Of a stretch of 32,367 nt of DNA, positions 1 to 8,365 are shown one piece after another (the stretch's first letter is position 1; each line of letters starts with the position of its first letter). A program made the position numbers and the translations under genes. Under the pieces are notes generated by a model. It worked only from the letters and a program-made list of their open reading frames with translations, made no database searches and was not told the DNA's origin. This DNA comes from Paenibacillus contaminans (GTDB lineage Bacteria; Bacillota; Bacilli; Paenibacillales; NBRC-103111), in assembly GCF_003285015.1 (NCBI RefSeq), contig NZ_QMFB01000050.1:1-32367 (forward strand), given 5' to 3'.

Positions 1-52
1 AGAGGGTGCTCGTACTATTCAAAGCCGAAATCTTAGCACCTACAGGAATGCT

Positions 53-207
53 AATAGTGAGGCAAACCTCATTGTTTCTAGCCGAAAACCCGTGTTTTGG
101 CGGCATAATGAGGCAAACGCAACTAATAGTGAGGCAAATGAAATGAATAGTTGCGTTTGCCTCACTATTTGGCGAAAAGGAGCGTTTTACCGGTAGAATA
201 GTGAGGA
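53..207. repeat. cluster of AATAGTGAGGCAAA repeats
   Basis: The core AATAGTGAGGCAAA occurs at 53 and 125, with variants at 105 (ATAATGAGGCAAAC) and 197 (AATAGTGAGGA), and in reverse orientation at 156-169. Two copies are followed at variable distance by a GGCGAAAA or GCCGAAAA motif, then GTGTTTT or GCGTTTT, ending in CGG. This suggests a composite unit of roughly 50-70 bp. No coding frame follows this periodicity. Function unknown. Confidence 0.6.
110..163. repeat. 16-bp perfect inverted repeat
   Basis: The arms at 110-125 (GAGGCAAACGCAACTA) and 148-163 are perfectly complementary and enclose a 22-nt loop that carries a further copy of the GAGGCAAA core. There is no T-tract right after the stem, so a classical terminator is unlikely. 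Confidence 0.65.
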
Positions 208-289
208 CAGCCTCATGAACAATAAGGTTTTCTCCACTAATCGCATGGATCGTGCATAAACCATTGCGAATTCCGTGTTTTTCTTTCGT

Positions 290-358
290 AACTAGGGATT
301 CGGATAACGGACATTACCTGGTAAACTGGTGTCATGCTACGAAACGTAATCCCTAGTT
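290..358. other. inverted repeat with nested palindrome
   Basis: The arms AACTAGGGATT (290-300) and AATCCCTAGTT (348-358) are perfect complements 47 bp apart. Between them lies the near-perfect palindrome TTACCTGGTAA (314-324). This could be a pair of operator sites, a structured RNA or a small repeat element. Nothing in the sequence chooses between these. Confidence 0.5.
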
Positions 359-423
359 AAAGCGTTGAAAGGCTACTATTCGTGTAATAGGATCCCGGAT
401 AATTCATCAAAGCTTCCTCCTCA

Positions 424-451
424 AGCGGTTATCGTTCCTGGAACGACCGCT
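424..451. other. hairpin of unknown role
   Basis: AGCGGT(TA)TCGTTCC and GGAACGACCGCT pair across a one-base centre with a two-base bulge. No T-run follows, so it is not an obvious terminator. It lies between the upstream repeats and the terminator at 485. Confidence 0.4.
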
Positions 452-484
452 GCTTGCAATATAGGGAACAAAACCTTATACGCT

Positions 485-516
485 AAAAAACGCACTGATC
501 GAACAGTGCGTTTTTC
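485..516. terminator. bidirectional rho-independent terminator
   Basis: The stem CGCACTG/CAGTGCG with loop ATCGAA is flanked by A6 on the left and T5 on the right, so it can work on both strands. It lies about 75 bp past the stop codon of the minus-strand chemotaxis gene that ends at 589. Confidence 0.8.
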
Positions 517-588
517 CTTATCATTTTCCTCATATCGAAAAGATGTCGCGTTTACGTACCCCCGGATTCTTTCATCTCCGGAACACTC

Positions 589-2592
589 CTACTCTTTCCC
601 GTCGATGCGGAATACGGTTACCGCTTGCTTCAAGTTCTGTGCAAGCCGGTTTAACGAGTCCAGCGACTCGGAAACGCCCTTCATTGCCGAAAGCTGGTCT
701 TCCGTGATGGCAACGATTTCGTCCGTGCGTTCAGCGGAACGTTTGGCTATCGCCGCCGTTTCTTCCACGGTGGCGGTCAGCTGCTCGGAGCTGGCGGACA
801 TCTCTTCGGATACCGCGGAAACATCCTGCATATCGGCGGAAATTCGGCATACGGCTTCATAAATCGTTTGAAACGCTTCATCGGCCCGGCGAATGCTAGC
901 CGCTCCGTCGCTTGCCTCATGCGCTCCCTTCTCGATGGCCTCCATTGCGTCAACCGTATCGGCCTTTATATTGGCGACAAGCTCCTCGATTCGCCCGGCG
1001 GCTTCTTCCGATTGCCCGGCCAGCTTACGCACTTCGGCCGCGACCACCGCAAATCCTTTTCCGTGCTCGCCCGCTCTAGCCGCTTCAATATTGGCATTTA
1101 ATGCCAATATATTCGTCTGCGCCGCGATTTTGGCAATCATCTCGACGATCGATCCGATTTCCTCGGAATGCCCTGCCAGCCTCTTCACTACATTCGATGA
1201 GTGCGCGACCGCTTCACCGATCGAGGCCATCTGCCTGCACGTCTCCCCAAGCAGCGCATTTCCGGCTTCGGCATCCTTTGCAGCCTGCCGCGAAACGTCG
1301 GCCACGCGGGACGAATGCTCGGACACCTGATAGATACCCTTCGACAATTCCTGCATCGACCTCGCGCCTTGCTCGGCACCCGACGTCTGTTCAGCCGCTC
1401 CGTCGGCAGTCGCTTGCATCTCCAGTACGATCCGCTGGCTTCCTTGGGCTGTTGTGTCCGCGCTGTTCGCCAGCATGCCTGCTGAAGCCGCAACCTGATC
1501 GGTCGTTTCGCGGATTTGCGCTACGATCGATTTGTACTGCCGGATCATCGCTTGCAGGGAAACGGCGATCAGCCCGATCTCATCATTTCGCCGCGCTTGC
1601 GCTTCGTTAATATGACCGGTCAAATCGCCCGAGGCCATCTTCCCCACTATGCCGGAAAAGTGGAGCAAAGGCGACAACACACGCCGCTGAAAAAAAACAG
1701 CCAGCAAAATAACAAGCAGCAGCAGAACGCCTCCGACGATCAGACTCAGCTTGTCGATTTGGTTCGATACCCGCTCGCTGGTATCCGACGGGCTTCCCAC
1801 GTACATAACGCCGAGCGGTTTGCCGTTGATGTCGGGAAACGGCGATACGACTTCCGCCAGCCTTTCTCCATTCAGCGATCGCGACTGAAAATATCGATAT
1901 TCCGAATCGTTCTCCGCCTTGGCCAGATGCGCCCGCAGCAAGCTTTCAACATCATCCCGTGTTCCAAGCGGCGCTCCCTTAGCCGGCAGCAGTGCCAAGT
2001 CGGCATGCAGCGTTTCTTTAATATCCGCTAACGCCTCTTTGTCGGGAAATCTTCCGAATACAAGGAGCGAGTTGGGCTTCGCATTCTCCGTCTCGTCCGT
2101 TACTTTCGCCACGCCGAGCACCGCGATTCCTTGAGCCGTTTGAACAAATCCGGAAAACACGTCTTCCTTGCCAAGGCGCTCCAGAATCTCCGGATAAGCC
2201 AGCTTTCCGGTAAATTCGGGAACGTCTCCGCTTTGCGTAATGACGGTTCCGTCCAAACCGATTGTGCTCGTAAAATGAACGTTTGGAATTACGCTGTTTG
2301 AGACGTTGACGTTTTTCTCGATCCACACCAAGTCTTTCTGCTCAACCGCATTCCAGAAATCTTCCCAATGCGCGTTCGTAATGACGGAATCCAGCAGGCT
2401 TTTGCCGATTTTATCCGTCAGCTTATGAGCCGCGGCGGAAGCGTCGTAAGCGTGATCCCTTTCGATAGTCTCCAAGCTGCTCATCATCGAGGTATAGTAG
2501 GTGTAACCGATAACCGTCATCGGCAAACCCAGCAGAACGATAAGCAACAGCACAATTTGAATTCGCAATGAAAAAAAGCGAGAACGCCCCAT
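589..2592 (-). CDS. methyl-accepting chemotaxis protein with CHASE4-like sensor
   Basis: This is a membrane chemoreceptor of 667 residues that should pass an extracellular signal to CheA/CheW. Two membrane segments (about residues 11-33 and 282-301) bracket an extracellular domain that looks like CHASE4 (around ITNAHWEDFWNAV, residues 71-83). A HAMP linker follows (about 302-355), then a long helical signalling domain whose hairpin tip contains ALNANIEAARAGEHGKGFAV, the signature of the family. The open frame extends 64 codons upstream, but I place the start at 2592. That ATG follows AGGGGTG at good spacing and precedes the hydrophobic segment, while the upstream extension overlaps an intergenic repeat. 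The ligand cannot be read from sequence. A second receptor lies at 3838. Confidence 0.9.
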   Translation of the reverse strand: MGRSRFFSLRIQIVLLLIVLLGLPMTVIGYTYYTSMMSSLETIERDHAYDASAAAHKLTDKIGKSLLDSVITNAHWEDFWNAVEQKDLVWIEKNVNVSNSVIPNVHFTSTIGLDGTVITQSGDVPEFTGKLAYPEILERLGKEDVFSGFVQTAQGIAVLGVAKVTDETENAKPNSLLVFGRFPDKEALADIKETLHADLALLPAKGAPLGTRDDVESLLRAHLAKAENDSEYRYFQSRSLNGERLAEVVSPFPDINGKPLGVMYVGSPSDTSERVSNQIDKLSLIVGGVLLLLVILLAVFFQRRVLSPLLHFSGIVGKMASGDLTGHINEAQARRNDEIGLIAVSLQAMIRQYKSIVAQIRETTDQVAASAGMLANSADTTAQGSQRIVLEMQATADGAAEQTSGAEQGARSMQELSKGIYQVSEHSSRVADVSRQAAKDAEAGNALLGETCRQMASIGEAVAHSSNVVKRLAGHSEEIGSIVEMIAKIAAQTNILALNANIEAARAGEHGKGFAVVAAEVRKLAGQSEEAAGRIEELVANIKADTVDAMEAIEKGAHEASDGAASIRRADEAFQTIYEAVCRISADMQDVSAVSEEMSASSEQLTATVEETAAIAKRSAERTDEIVAITEDQLSAMKGVSESLDSLNRLAQNLKQAVTVFRIDGKE

Positions 2593-2659
2593 CCGACAGA
2601 CACCCCTGTTATATGAACTGGTCCGTATTGGAAATCGATGAAATGATAACACGAAATAC

Positions 2660-2738
2660 AAGGATAAATGGTTACGCCGTCCCAATTGCTTCCGAAGAGG
2701 CTTCGAAAGCATACGCAAAGAACAGGTGCCTTTACCGG
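2660..2738. repeat. GGATAAA-family dispersed repeat, copy 1
   Basis: It begins AAGGATAAATGG, continues with GCCGTCC and an inner CTTCGAAAG-type stem, and ends with CCTTTACCGG. The order and spacing of these parts match the copy at 23924-24007. It lies between the chemotaxis start and the AraC gene and explains why the open frame upstream of 2592 is not coding. Confidence 0.6.
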
Positions 2739-2814
2739 GAATGCCGAACAATCGGCGGAGGATAACTTTCTGCGACTTGGACAAAAGTAACCCTATTTTT
2801 CATCGTCCGTCCGT

Positions 2815-3651
2815 TTACCGAAGCTCGGAAGGACTTTTGCCCGTATGCTGCTTGAATTGTCTGCTGAAAAAAAAGACGTCCCGATAACCCAGCACGCCCG
2901 CTACCTCGGACACGGACATGCCCGCGTAACGCAGCAGATGCTCCGCGCGTTCCAGACGCATCCGGATGACGTAGTCCTGCACCGATTCGCCGATCAGCTC
3001 CTTGAATTTGGCGGAAAAATAACGCGGCGACAAATTGGCGCGCGCCGCAAGATCCTCCAGCCTGTGCGGCTTGCCGGCATGAAGCTGCACGTAGTTGGCC
3101 ACCTCGCGGATCGCTTCCTTTTGCTGCACGCTGCCTTCTCCGGTCCTTTTCGTCCGGTACGGCTGCGCTAAACCGTCCGAGTCCATTTCGTCCGATGCAG
3201 TACGATCATGACGAAGCAAATGAATCATCAGCTGCTTCAAAAGGAGCTGCGCTTCCTCCTCGGCCGCAAACGCTTTGCCTAAGAATAGCCGCACATAACG
3301 CGTCAGCAGCCGCTCCATTTCGATGGCATCCTGCTCGGGGAGCACTCTGTATGGGTTAGGCACCTCTTGCGGCACCGAACGGATATCGAAATGGATGTAG
3401 GTAAGAACAAGCGGTTTCTGCGCGTTATGCGTTGCCGTCGTCTCATCCCCGGGCCGGAACAAAAAACAGCTGCCGCTCCTGACCTCATACGGGGTTCCGT
3501 TCCGTACAACCTCGCCTTCCCCGCTCCACACATAAAATAAATCGTAATTTTGCAAAGGCTTCTCGCGTTTTTGCCATTTCCAGGCAGGCTCGCACATAAT
3601 TTTGGCAAATGCCGATTTTACGACAAAATCGCTTGGCGATACGTTCAGCAT
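2815..3651 (-). CDS. AraC-family regulator with N-terminal cupin
   Basis: This is a one-component transcription regulator of 278 residues. The N-terminal part (about 25-100, including DLFYVWSGEGEVVRNG and SGSCFLFRPGDETTA) has the turns of an AraC sugar-binding cupin. The C-terminal 100 residues carry the double helix-turn-helix, with LEDLAARANLSPRYFSAKFK as the first and MSVSEVAGVLGYRDVFFFSR plus FKQHTGKSPSELR as the second. The start is supported by AAGGAG upstream of the ATG. It stands between two chemoreceptor genes on the same strand with long gaps on both sides, so it is probably its own transcription unit. Ligand and targets are unknown. Confidence 0.9.
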   Translation of the reverse strand: MLNVSPSDFVVKSAFAKIMCEPAWKWQKREKPLQNYDLFYVWSGEGEVVRNGTPYEVRSGSCFLFRPGDETTATHNAQKPLVLTYIHFDIRSVPQEVPNPYRVLPEQDAIEMERLLTRYVRLFLGKAFAAEEEAQLLLKQLMIHLLRHDRTASDEMDSDGLAQPYRTKRTGEGSVQQKEAIREVANYVQLHAGKPHRLEDLAARANLSPRYFSAKFKELIGESVQDYVIRMRLERAEHLLRYAGMSVSEVAGVLGYRDVFFFSRQFKQHTGKSPSELR

Positions 3652-3762
3652 GACGTACGAATCTCCTTCACAACTCGATTCCTTACCATTTCCATTATAG
3701 ACAATCGCAGCTAATATTTCACGCGGTCCCGGTTCGGCAAATACGCGTCCTCCTAAGATATT

Positions 3763-3773
3763 CGTTTATCCCC
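3763..3773 (-). repeat. GGATAAACG core, possible truncated copy
   Basis: On the minus strand this reads GGGGATAAACG, the opening of the dispersed repeat seen elsewhere. The following bases do not clearly match the rest of the element, so it may be a decayed copy or chance. Confidence 0.3.
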
Positions 3774-3780
3774 TGCGAAG

Positions 3781-3825
3781 AAGCCCATGTCATCGGTTCG
3801 CATACGGAACGAAAGACATAGGCTT
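3781..3825 (-). terminator. probable terminator hairpin of the chemotaxis gene
   Basis: AAGCCCATGTC (3781-3791) pairs with GACATAGGCTT (3815-3825) with one mismatch, and an inner GTTCG/GGAAC-type stem extends it. It lies just past the stop codon of the minus-strand gene at 3838. There is no good T-tract, so termination is inferred from position and stem strength. Confidence 0.45.
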
Positions 3826-3837
3826 CCTAATATCGGT

Positions 3838-5580
3838 TCATAATTTGAACTTGTTGATTTCCTTCTGGAGCGTGCCCGCCATCTCTCTGAGCGTAGTCGC
3901 CGATCCGGCGATTTCCTCGACGGCTGCAAGCTGCTCCTCCGAGGAGGCGGCGACGCTTTGCGAGCTTTCGGAGGCATTCCTCGCGATGCGCGACAGCTCC
4001 TCCAGCGAAGCGGAAATTTCCTCGCTGCCTGCGGACATTTGCTCCGCGGCCGCCGATACCTCCTGCACCTGCTCGGTTACGTGCTGGAACGATATGACAA
4101 TTTTTTGGAAGGCGACGCCTGCTTGGCTCGCAATTTCCGTTCCTGTCTTCACTTCCTTCGAGCCTTCCTCCATCGCTTTGACGGCGCTGTCCATGCCGAT
4201 GCCGATACCTTGAAGAAGCTCCGCGATTTGATCGGACGATTCCTTCGACTTCTCGGCCAGCTTGCGGACCTCGTGAGCGACGACAGCGAAACCTTTGCCG
4301 TGCTCGCCGGCCCTTGCCGCTTCGATCGATGCGTTAAGCGCGAGCAAGTTCGTCTGATTGGCGATATCGCTGATAATGTCGACGATATGCCGGATTTCGA
4401 CGGAGCGTTCGTTCAGCTCATGCATGAGCGCGGAAGTTTTTGTTACCGATTCATCGATTTTATTCATCTGACCTACGGTTTGCTGAATGACCTCATTGCC
4501 GTTATCCGCATCACGCGAAGCTTCCAACGCAAGCTCGGACACCGCCGCAGACGAGTCCGCGATCCGCTCGACTCCCGCCGCCATTTCGCTCATCGCTATC
4601 CTGCTCTCTTCCGCGCTCTTCAGCTGCGACTCCGAGCCGGAGGCGACTTCCTGGATCGAGGCCGCCACCTCGTTCGTCGCCTTGGAGGTTTGATCCGCGC
4701 TCATCCGCAAATTTTCCGAGGATTCCATGACATCGTCAGCCGTATTTTTAATATTTTCAACAAGCTTACGGATATTGCCGATCATCGTATTAAAATTGGC
4801 CGACAGCCTGCCGACTTCATCTTGATTATGAACGGGCGCCGAAACGCTTAAATCTCCTTGCGCCGCGATCAGCGACAGCTCGGACAAACGGCGCAGCGGC
4901 CTGAGGGTGTAACGAAGCATAACGACGATAACGGCGATAAAAAGAATTTCCGCGCATACGGCGATTATGGCGAACTCTTTCGTATTTTTGTCCAAATCCG
5001 CTTTGACTTTGCCGTAATGGAAATCAAGGCCGAATACCGCGATTAATTGTCCCTTGTCGTTTTTGATCGGACTGACCATCGATACCCAAGTATCTCCCAG
5101 GTCTTCGAACTCCTCCGAAATGCCGATTCCGTCCTTAAGCGCTTCTTCATAGGCTTTTTGAAAAATCGGAGGAAGCTCGTAATCCGAAAGCGGTCCGACT
5201 CCGCTCTGCTCCAGCGCCTTGTTGACGTAAAGCATTTTCAAGTGGGGCTTGCCGTCTTTCGTATACACTTCAGGAGCCATAATATAGCTGTTCGAAATCA
5301 TATCGTTCTTGGTCATAGCCTCAAGCTGTTCCGCTATCCACCGGTTGGATTGATCCTCCATAAACTGGGCCGGCTGCTGGTCCAGTTTGCCTTTGGCCGC
5401 CTCAAGCGTATCGGTTCCCAAATCGATTTGCGCGTGCAGAGCCGTTTGCAGCTGCTCCATGTAATCGTAATACTTGTCTTTCTCGCGCGTTGTGGAAACC
5501 CACACAAAGATGGTAGATAACGCCACGATCATGATCGCTAAAAAAACGGATGATTTAAACACCAGGCTCCTATTTCTCAT
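3838..5580 (-). CDS. methyl-accepting chemotaxis protein with Cache-like sensor
   Basis: This is a 580-residue chemoreceptor. Membrane segments lie at about residues 10-28 and 203-222. The extracellular part between them ends in DTWVSMVSPIKNDKGQLIAVFGLDF, the usual last strands of a Cache/PAS-like sensor that binds small metabolites. HAMP (about 222-275) and a full signalling domain follow, with LLALNASIEAARAGEHGKGF at the tip. No CheR-docking pentapeptide is seen at the C-terminus (ends INKFKL). I prefer the ATG at 5580, preceded by GGGGGA at 6 bp, over an ATG 14 codons upstream. The MocR gene upstream on the same strand is only 57 bp away, so cotranscription is possible. Confidence 0.9.
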   Translation of the reverse strand: MRNRSLVFKSSVFLAIMIVALSTIFVWVSTTREKDKYYDYMEQLQTALHAQIDLGTDTLEAAKGKLDQQPAQFMEDQSNRWIAEQLEAMTKNDMISNSYIMAPEVYTKDGKPHLKMLYVNKALEQSGVGPLSDYELPPIFQKAYEEALKDGIGISEEFEDLGDTWVSMVSPIKNDKGQLIAVFGLDFHYGKVKADLDKNTKEFAIIAVCAEILFIAVIVVMLRYTLRPLRRLSELSLIAAQGDLSVSAPVHNQDEVGRLSANFNTMIGNIRKLVENIKNTADDVMESSENLRMSADQTSKATNEVAASIQEVASGSESQLKSAEESRIAMSEMAAGVERIADSSAAVSELALEASRDADNGNEVIQQTVGQMNKIDESVTKTSALMHELNERSVEIRHIVDIISDIANQTNLLALNASIEAARAGEHGKGFAVVAHEVRKLAEKSKESSDQIAELLQGIGIGMDSAVKAMEEGSKEVKTGTEIASQAGVAFQKIVISFQHVTEQVQEVSAAAEQMSAGSEEISASLEELSRIARNASESSQSVAASSEEQLAAVEEIAGSATTLREMAGTLQKEINKFKL

Positions 5581-5637
5581 TCGCTGTCCCCCTACATACT
5601 CTTCTAAGAGATATTTCGACATCGGGAACAGTTTTGT

Positions 5638-7305
5638 TTAGTAGCAACTTGTGGAAGTAACGCCCTCGGCGGTTTTCGCCATCCTTGCCACGGCTTCCCT
5701 AATCTCATGCTCGGACAGGTGGGAAAAACCGAAAACCGCGCAAAGCCGCGGATCGCCGGCATAGCTGGCAGTCCCCTCGAACAGCTGTACGCCGTTTCGT
5801 TCACAAGCCGCCAAATAACTCCGCAATCGTTCAGCGGATCCCTTCCACCAAGCAAATAGGTGCAAGCCCGCATCGGTCGGCTCGATGTCGAACAGGCCGC
5901 CGAGCTTTTCGCGGAGCAGCGTCTCAAGCAGCGCATATTTGCGGCTGTACACCCGCTTCATTCTGCGCAGATGACGCTCGTATTGGCCGCTGTTCATGAA
6001 TGCCGCCAATGCACGCTGCTCGAGCAGAGAAGCCGGGTGCGGCTCGAACAGCTGCTTCGCCTTGGCGAAAGGCACCAGCAGACCCGGCGGCAGGACGGCA
6101 TAGCCGAGCCGCAAATTCGGCACCATTGTCTTCGTGAAGGTGCCGATGTAAACGACGCGGCCGTCGCGGTCGAGCGCCTTAAGCGGCTCGAGCGGCCTGC
6201 CGTGGTGGCGGAACTCGCTGTCGTAGTCGTCCTCGACGACGATCGCGCCGCGTTCCTCCGCCCACTGCAGCAGCTGCTGCCGCCGCTCCAGCGAGAGCAC
6301 GGCGCCGGTCGGAAAGTGGCGGCTCGGCGTCACGAAGGCAAGCCGCGCGTCCCAGCGGCTTACTTCGATGCCGTGGCTGTCCACGCGGACCGGCAAGAGG
6401 CGCCCGCCGGCAGCGTCGATCGCGCGGCGAATCCCTCGATAGCCGGGATTCTCCACGACGACGGCGTCGCCGGGCTCTACGAGCAGCTGGATCAGCAGCG
6501 CAAGCGCCTGCATCGAGCCGCTCGTCACGGCCACGTCGCCGGCCTCCGCCGCGATGCCGCGCTCCCGGCGCAAATAACGCGCGATCGCCTCGCGCAGCGG
6601 ACCATGCCCGAGCGAGGCGAACGGTTCCTCGCGAGGCTCCGCGAGCAGCTCGCGCGCTTCGGCGTACAGGCAGCGTTTCCATGCCGCCGCCGGAAAAAGG
6701 CGCATATCGGGCGTGCCGCTCTCGAACGAGATCATGGCCGCGCGAGCTTCAGCCGAGGCTCGCGGTGCCTGCCCCGGCCCGCCGGGACGGGGGCCGGCAA
6801 GCATCGGCGCTCCCGTCCGAGCGGCCTCGCTCTCTGCGAGCCCCGCCGTCCCCTGTTCCGCACCTTCGCTAATGCTGCGCTCCGCAGCATCCCATTCGGC
6901 GCTCCCGTCGTTTGTGTACTTTGTCGGTTCGGAACCTTCTCCTCCTGTACGCTCCTCCGTCCTGCGGCCACCGGCCGACAGCAGCGGCTGCGCATCTACG
7001 CGTCTGCCCCATGCGGACAACCGCAGAGGAACGCCTCCCCGCGGCGCGGCATCGCCCCCGCTGTTGAACGTTACATAAGTCCCGCTGCCTACGCCTGCCG
7101 ATACATAACCTTCCGCAGCCAGCATCTCGTAAACCTGGTTAACCGTGCCGCGCGACAAGCGATACGACGCGGCGAGCTCCCGGCTAGACGGCAGCTTGTG
7201 GCCGTCCGGCAGGGAGCCTGCCGCGATGGCGTCCTTGATCGCATGGAACAACGCCAAATATTTCGTGCCGTACCGCTCTTTATACGTTTCGAACGGAATT
7301 TGCAT
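5638..7305 (-). CDS. MocR/GabR/PdxR-type regulator (GntR HTH plus aminotransferase fold)
   Basis: This 555-residue regulator starts with a winged helix-turn-helix (about 8-80; KLPSSRELAASYRLSRGTVN) and ends with a fold-type I aminotransferase domain that binds PLP. That domain shows VVEDDYDSEFRHHG and GTFTKTMVPNLRLGY, where the lysine of TFTK is the expected PLP-binding residue. The joining linker is about 100 residues (roughly 85-190), rich in Gly, Ala, Arg, Ser and Glu and GC-rich, longer than in B. subtilis GabR. The ATG at 7305 is set by AAGGTGG at good distance; a GTG four codons upstream would overlap that site. It faces the PNPOx-fold gene at 7739, its likely target, and may also repress itself, as is common in this family. 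Confidence 0.9.
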   Translation of the reverse strand: MQIPFETYKERYGTKYLALFHAIKDAIAAGSLPDGHKLPSSRELAASYRLSRGTVNQVYEMLAAEGYVSAGVGSGTYVTFNSGGDAAPRGGVPLRLSAWGRRVDAQPLLSAGGRRTEERTGGEGSEPTKYTNDGSAEWDAAERSISEGAEQGTAGLAESEAARTGAPMLAGPRPGGPGQAPRASAEARAAMISFESGTPDMRLFPAAAWKRCLYAEARELLAEPREEPFASLGHGPLREAIARYLRRERGIAAEAGDVAVTSGSMQALALLIQLLVEPGDAVVVENPGYRGIRRAIDAAGGRLLPVRVDSHGIEVSRWDARLAFVTPSRHFPTGAVLSLERRQQLLQWAEERGAIVVEDDYDSEFRHHGRPLEPLKALDRDGRVVYIGTFTKTMVPNLRLGYAVLPPGLLVPFAKAKQLFEPHPASLLEQRALAAFMNSGQYERHLRRMKRVYSRKYALLETLLREKLGGLFDIEPTDAGLHLFAWWKGSAERLRSYLAACERNGVQLFEGTASYAGDPRLCAVFGFSHLSEHEIREAVARMAKTAEGVTSTSCY

Positions 7306-7321
7306 AAGTCCGCCCACCTTT

Positions 7322-7343
7322 AAATGGTCTATAAATATGGATC
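7322..7343. promoter_or_regulatory. ATGGTCT/ATGGATC repeat near the MocR start
   Basis: ATGGTCT (7324-7330) and ATGGATC (7337-7343) form a direct repeat just upstream of the MocR coding start. Similar motifs recur at 7647-7680 before the divergent gene. MocR-family proteins bind spaced direct repeats, and AAATGGTCTA resembles the AAAGTGG(T)CTA boxes reported for PdxR as I recall them. These are candidate operators, not proven ones. Confidence 0.4.
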
Positions 7344-7590
7344 ATAAGCAATCTAATTTCCGAGCCAATTTATAATTGCTATCATATCACTAACCTCGAA
7401 GTTACATCCAGAACAGTTAGGAAGCAAGGCATGCAGCTGCGCCGTATTCCTCAACATTTACACTATGGGCATCTTTCAATGCCGCACTGAACGCCGAGAA
7501 CGACTGCGCCGCATATGGTTAACCATCTTCCTGAAGTGCCGCATCGCAAGTTTGGGGCATCATGCCGTCCATTTTCAGTCGACAATAAAT

Positions 7591-7623
7591 ACCCCCGCAG
7601 CGCCATACGGCATTTTCGGGGGT
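7591..7623. other. hairpin in the divergent intergenic region
   Basis: ACCCCCG (7591-7597) pairs with CGGGGGT (7617-7623) around an inner GCC/GGC stem. It lies in the 430-bp gap between the divergent MocR and PNPOx genes. No T-tract follows on either strand. The rest of this gap to about 7640 shows no gene I can support. Confidence 0.4.
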
Positions 7624-7646
7624 CATATCTTTTGCCTAGCACCATG

Positions 7647-7711
7647 AAAATGGACCAATAAAACTAACCAAAAATGGATCTTTTTCTATACCATCACTCA
7701 TTATATGATGG
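7647..7711 (+). promoter_or_regulatory. promoter region of the PNPOx-fold gene with AAAATGGAYC repeats
   Basis: Direct repeats AAAATGGACC (7647-7656) and AAAATGGATC (7671-7680) lie one after the other, 24 bp start to start. A possible -10 TATGAT is at 7704-7709, but the -35 position (TTTTTC) is poor, as expected for an activator-dependent promoter. CCATCA and TGATGG (7691-7696, 7706-7711) form an inverted repeat over the -10 region. MocR binding here is an inference. Confidence 0.4.
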
Positions 7712-7738
7712 ATAAAAACATTTGGAGGTTATTCGCAT

Positions 7739-8365
7739 ATGAGAAGAGGAGAGTTTTCCATAGAAGAGCAAGCGGAAATCGATGAATTTCTTAGCGGGAT
7801 GTCGTTCGGATTCCTTGCAACTACGGGAGAGGACGGATTTCCCCATATTACGCCGTTGAACTATGCATACGCGAACGGACATGTATACTTTCACGGATCG
7901 TACCGCGGGGAAAAAATGAAGGAAATCGCCGCCGGCAAAAACGTTTCCTTCGCCGTTGCCAAAGAGTTCGCCATCATCCCGTCCTACTACAGCGATCCGG
8001 CTATGGCATGCCCGGCTACCGCTTTTTTCAAATCCGTCCATATCCGCGGCGAGGCGGAGCTCGTCAAAAGCTTGCAAGAAAAGGCCGAGGCGCTCACCGC
8101 GTTAATGCGTAAACTGCAGCCGGAAGGCGGTTATGCCCTCATCTCGCCTGACGATCCCGCCTATTTGCCGGAGTTAAAAGCCGTTTCCGTCGTACGGATT
8201 ACGATCCGCGAGCTGACCGCCAAATTTAAATTCGGGCAGAACTGGGAGGAACAGAAGCGTGTCGATGTGATGGAAAAGCTTTGCGAACGCAATCGTCCCG
8301 ACGACGAGGAAACGGCGAAAATGATGCGGAAATATTGCCCTGCGCACAGTGATAAAAATAACTAG
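7739..8365 (+). CDS. pyridoxamine 5'-phosphate oxidase-fold flavin-binding protein
   Basis: This is a 208-residue protein of the split-barrel FMN-binding superfamily (PNPOx/NimA-like). The N-terminal half holds the typical strands: FGFLATTGEDGFPHITPLNYA, then GHVYFHGSYRGEKMKEI and NVSFAVAKEF. The tail is polar and helical. Members bind FMN or haem, and many are oxidoreductases of unknown substrate. True PNPOx activity is not shown. GGAGG 10 bp upstream sets the start. The divergent MocR-type regulator suggests control by PLP status or by an amino compound. Confidence 0.8.
   Translation: MRRGEFSIEEQAEIDEFLSGMSFGFLATTGEDGFPHITPLNYAYANGHVYFHGSYRGEKMKEIAAGKNVSFAVAKEFAIIPSYYSDPAMACPATAFFKSVHIRGEAELVKSLQEKAEALTALMRKLQPEGGYALISPDDPAYLPELKAVSVVRITIRELTAKFKFGQNWEEQKRVDVMEKLCERNRPDDEETAKMMRKYCPAHSDKNN

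Larger units (their letters stand above)
1..588. other. gene-free repeat-rich region
   Basis: I see no credible gene in this stretch. Open frames here have no ribosome binding site and are shadows of repeats or of the opposite strand. It holds the AATAGTGAGGCAAA cluster, two inverted repeats, a further hairpin and the terminator of the chemotaxis gene to its right, each listed separately. Confidence 0.6.

Noticed and set aside
53..207. CRISPR array
   Set aside because: Repeats are irregularly spaced, occur in both orientations and no cas gene is present.
2593..2784. Upstream extension of the chemotaxis open frame by 64 codons
   Set aside because: It runs through an intergenic repeat, has no ribosome binding site at its start, and a good ATG with AGGGGTG lies at 2592.
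5860..7323. Long plus-strand open frame (487 codons) opposite the MocR gene
   Set aside because: It is a shadow frame caused by high GC at third positions; the minus strand encodes a clear two-domain MocR protein.
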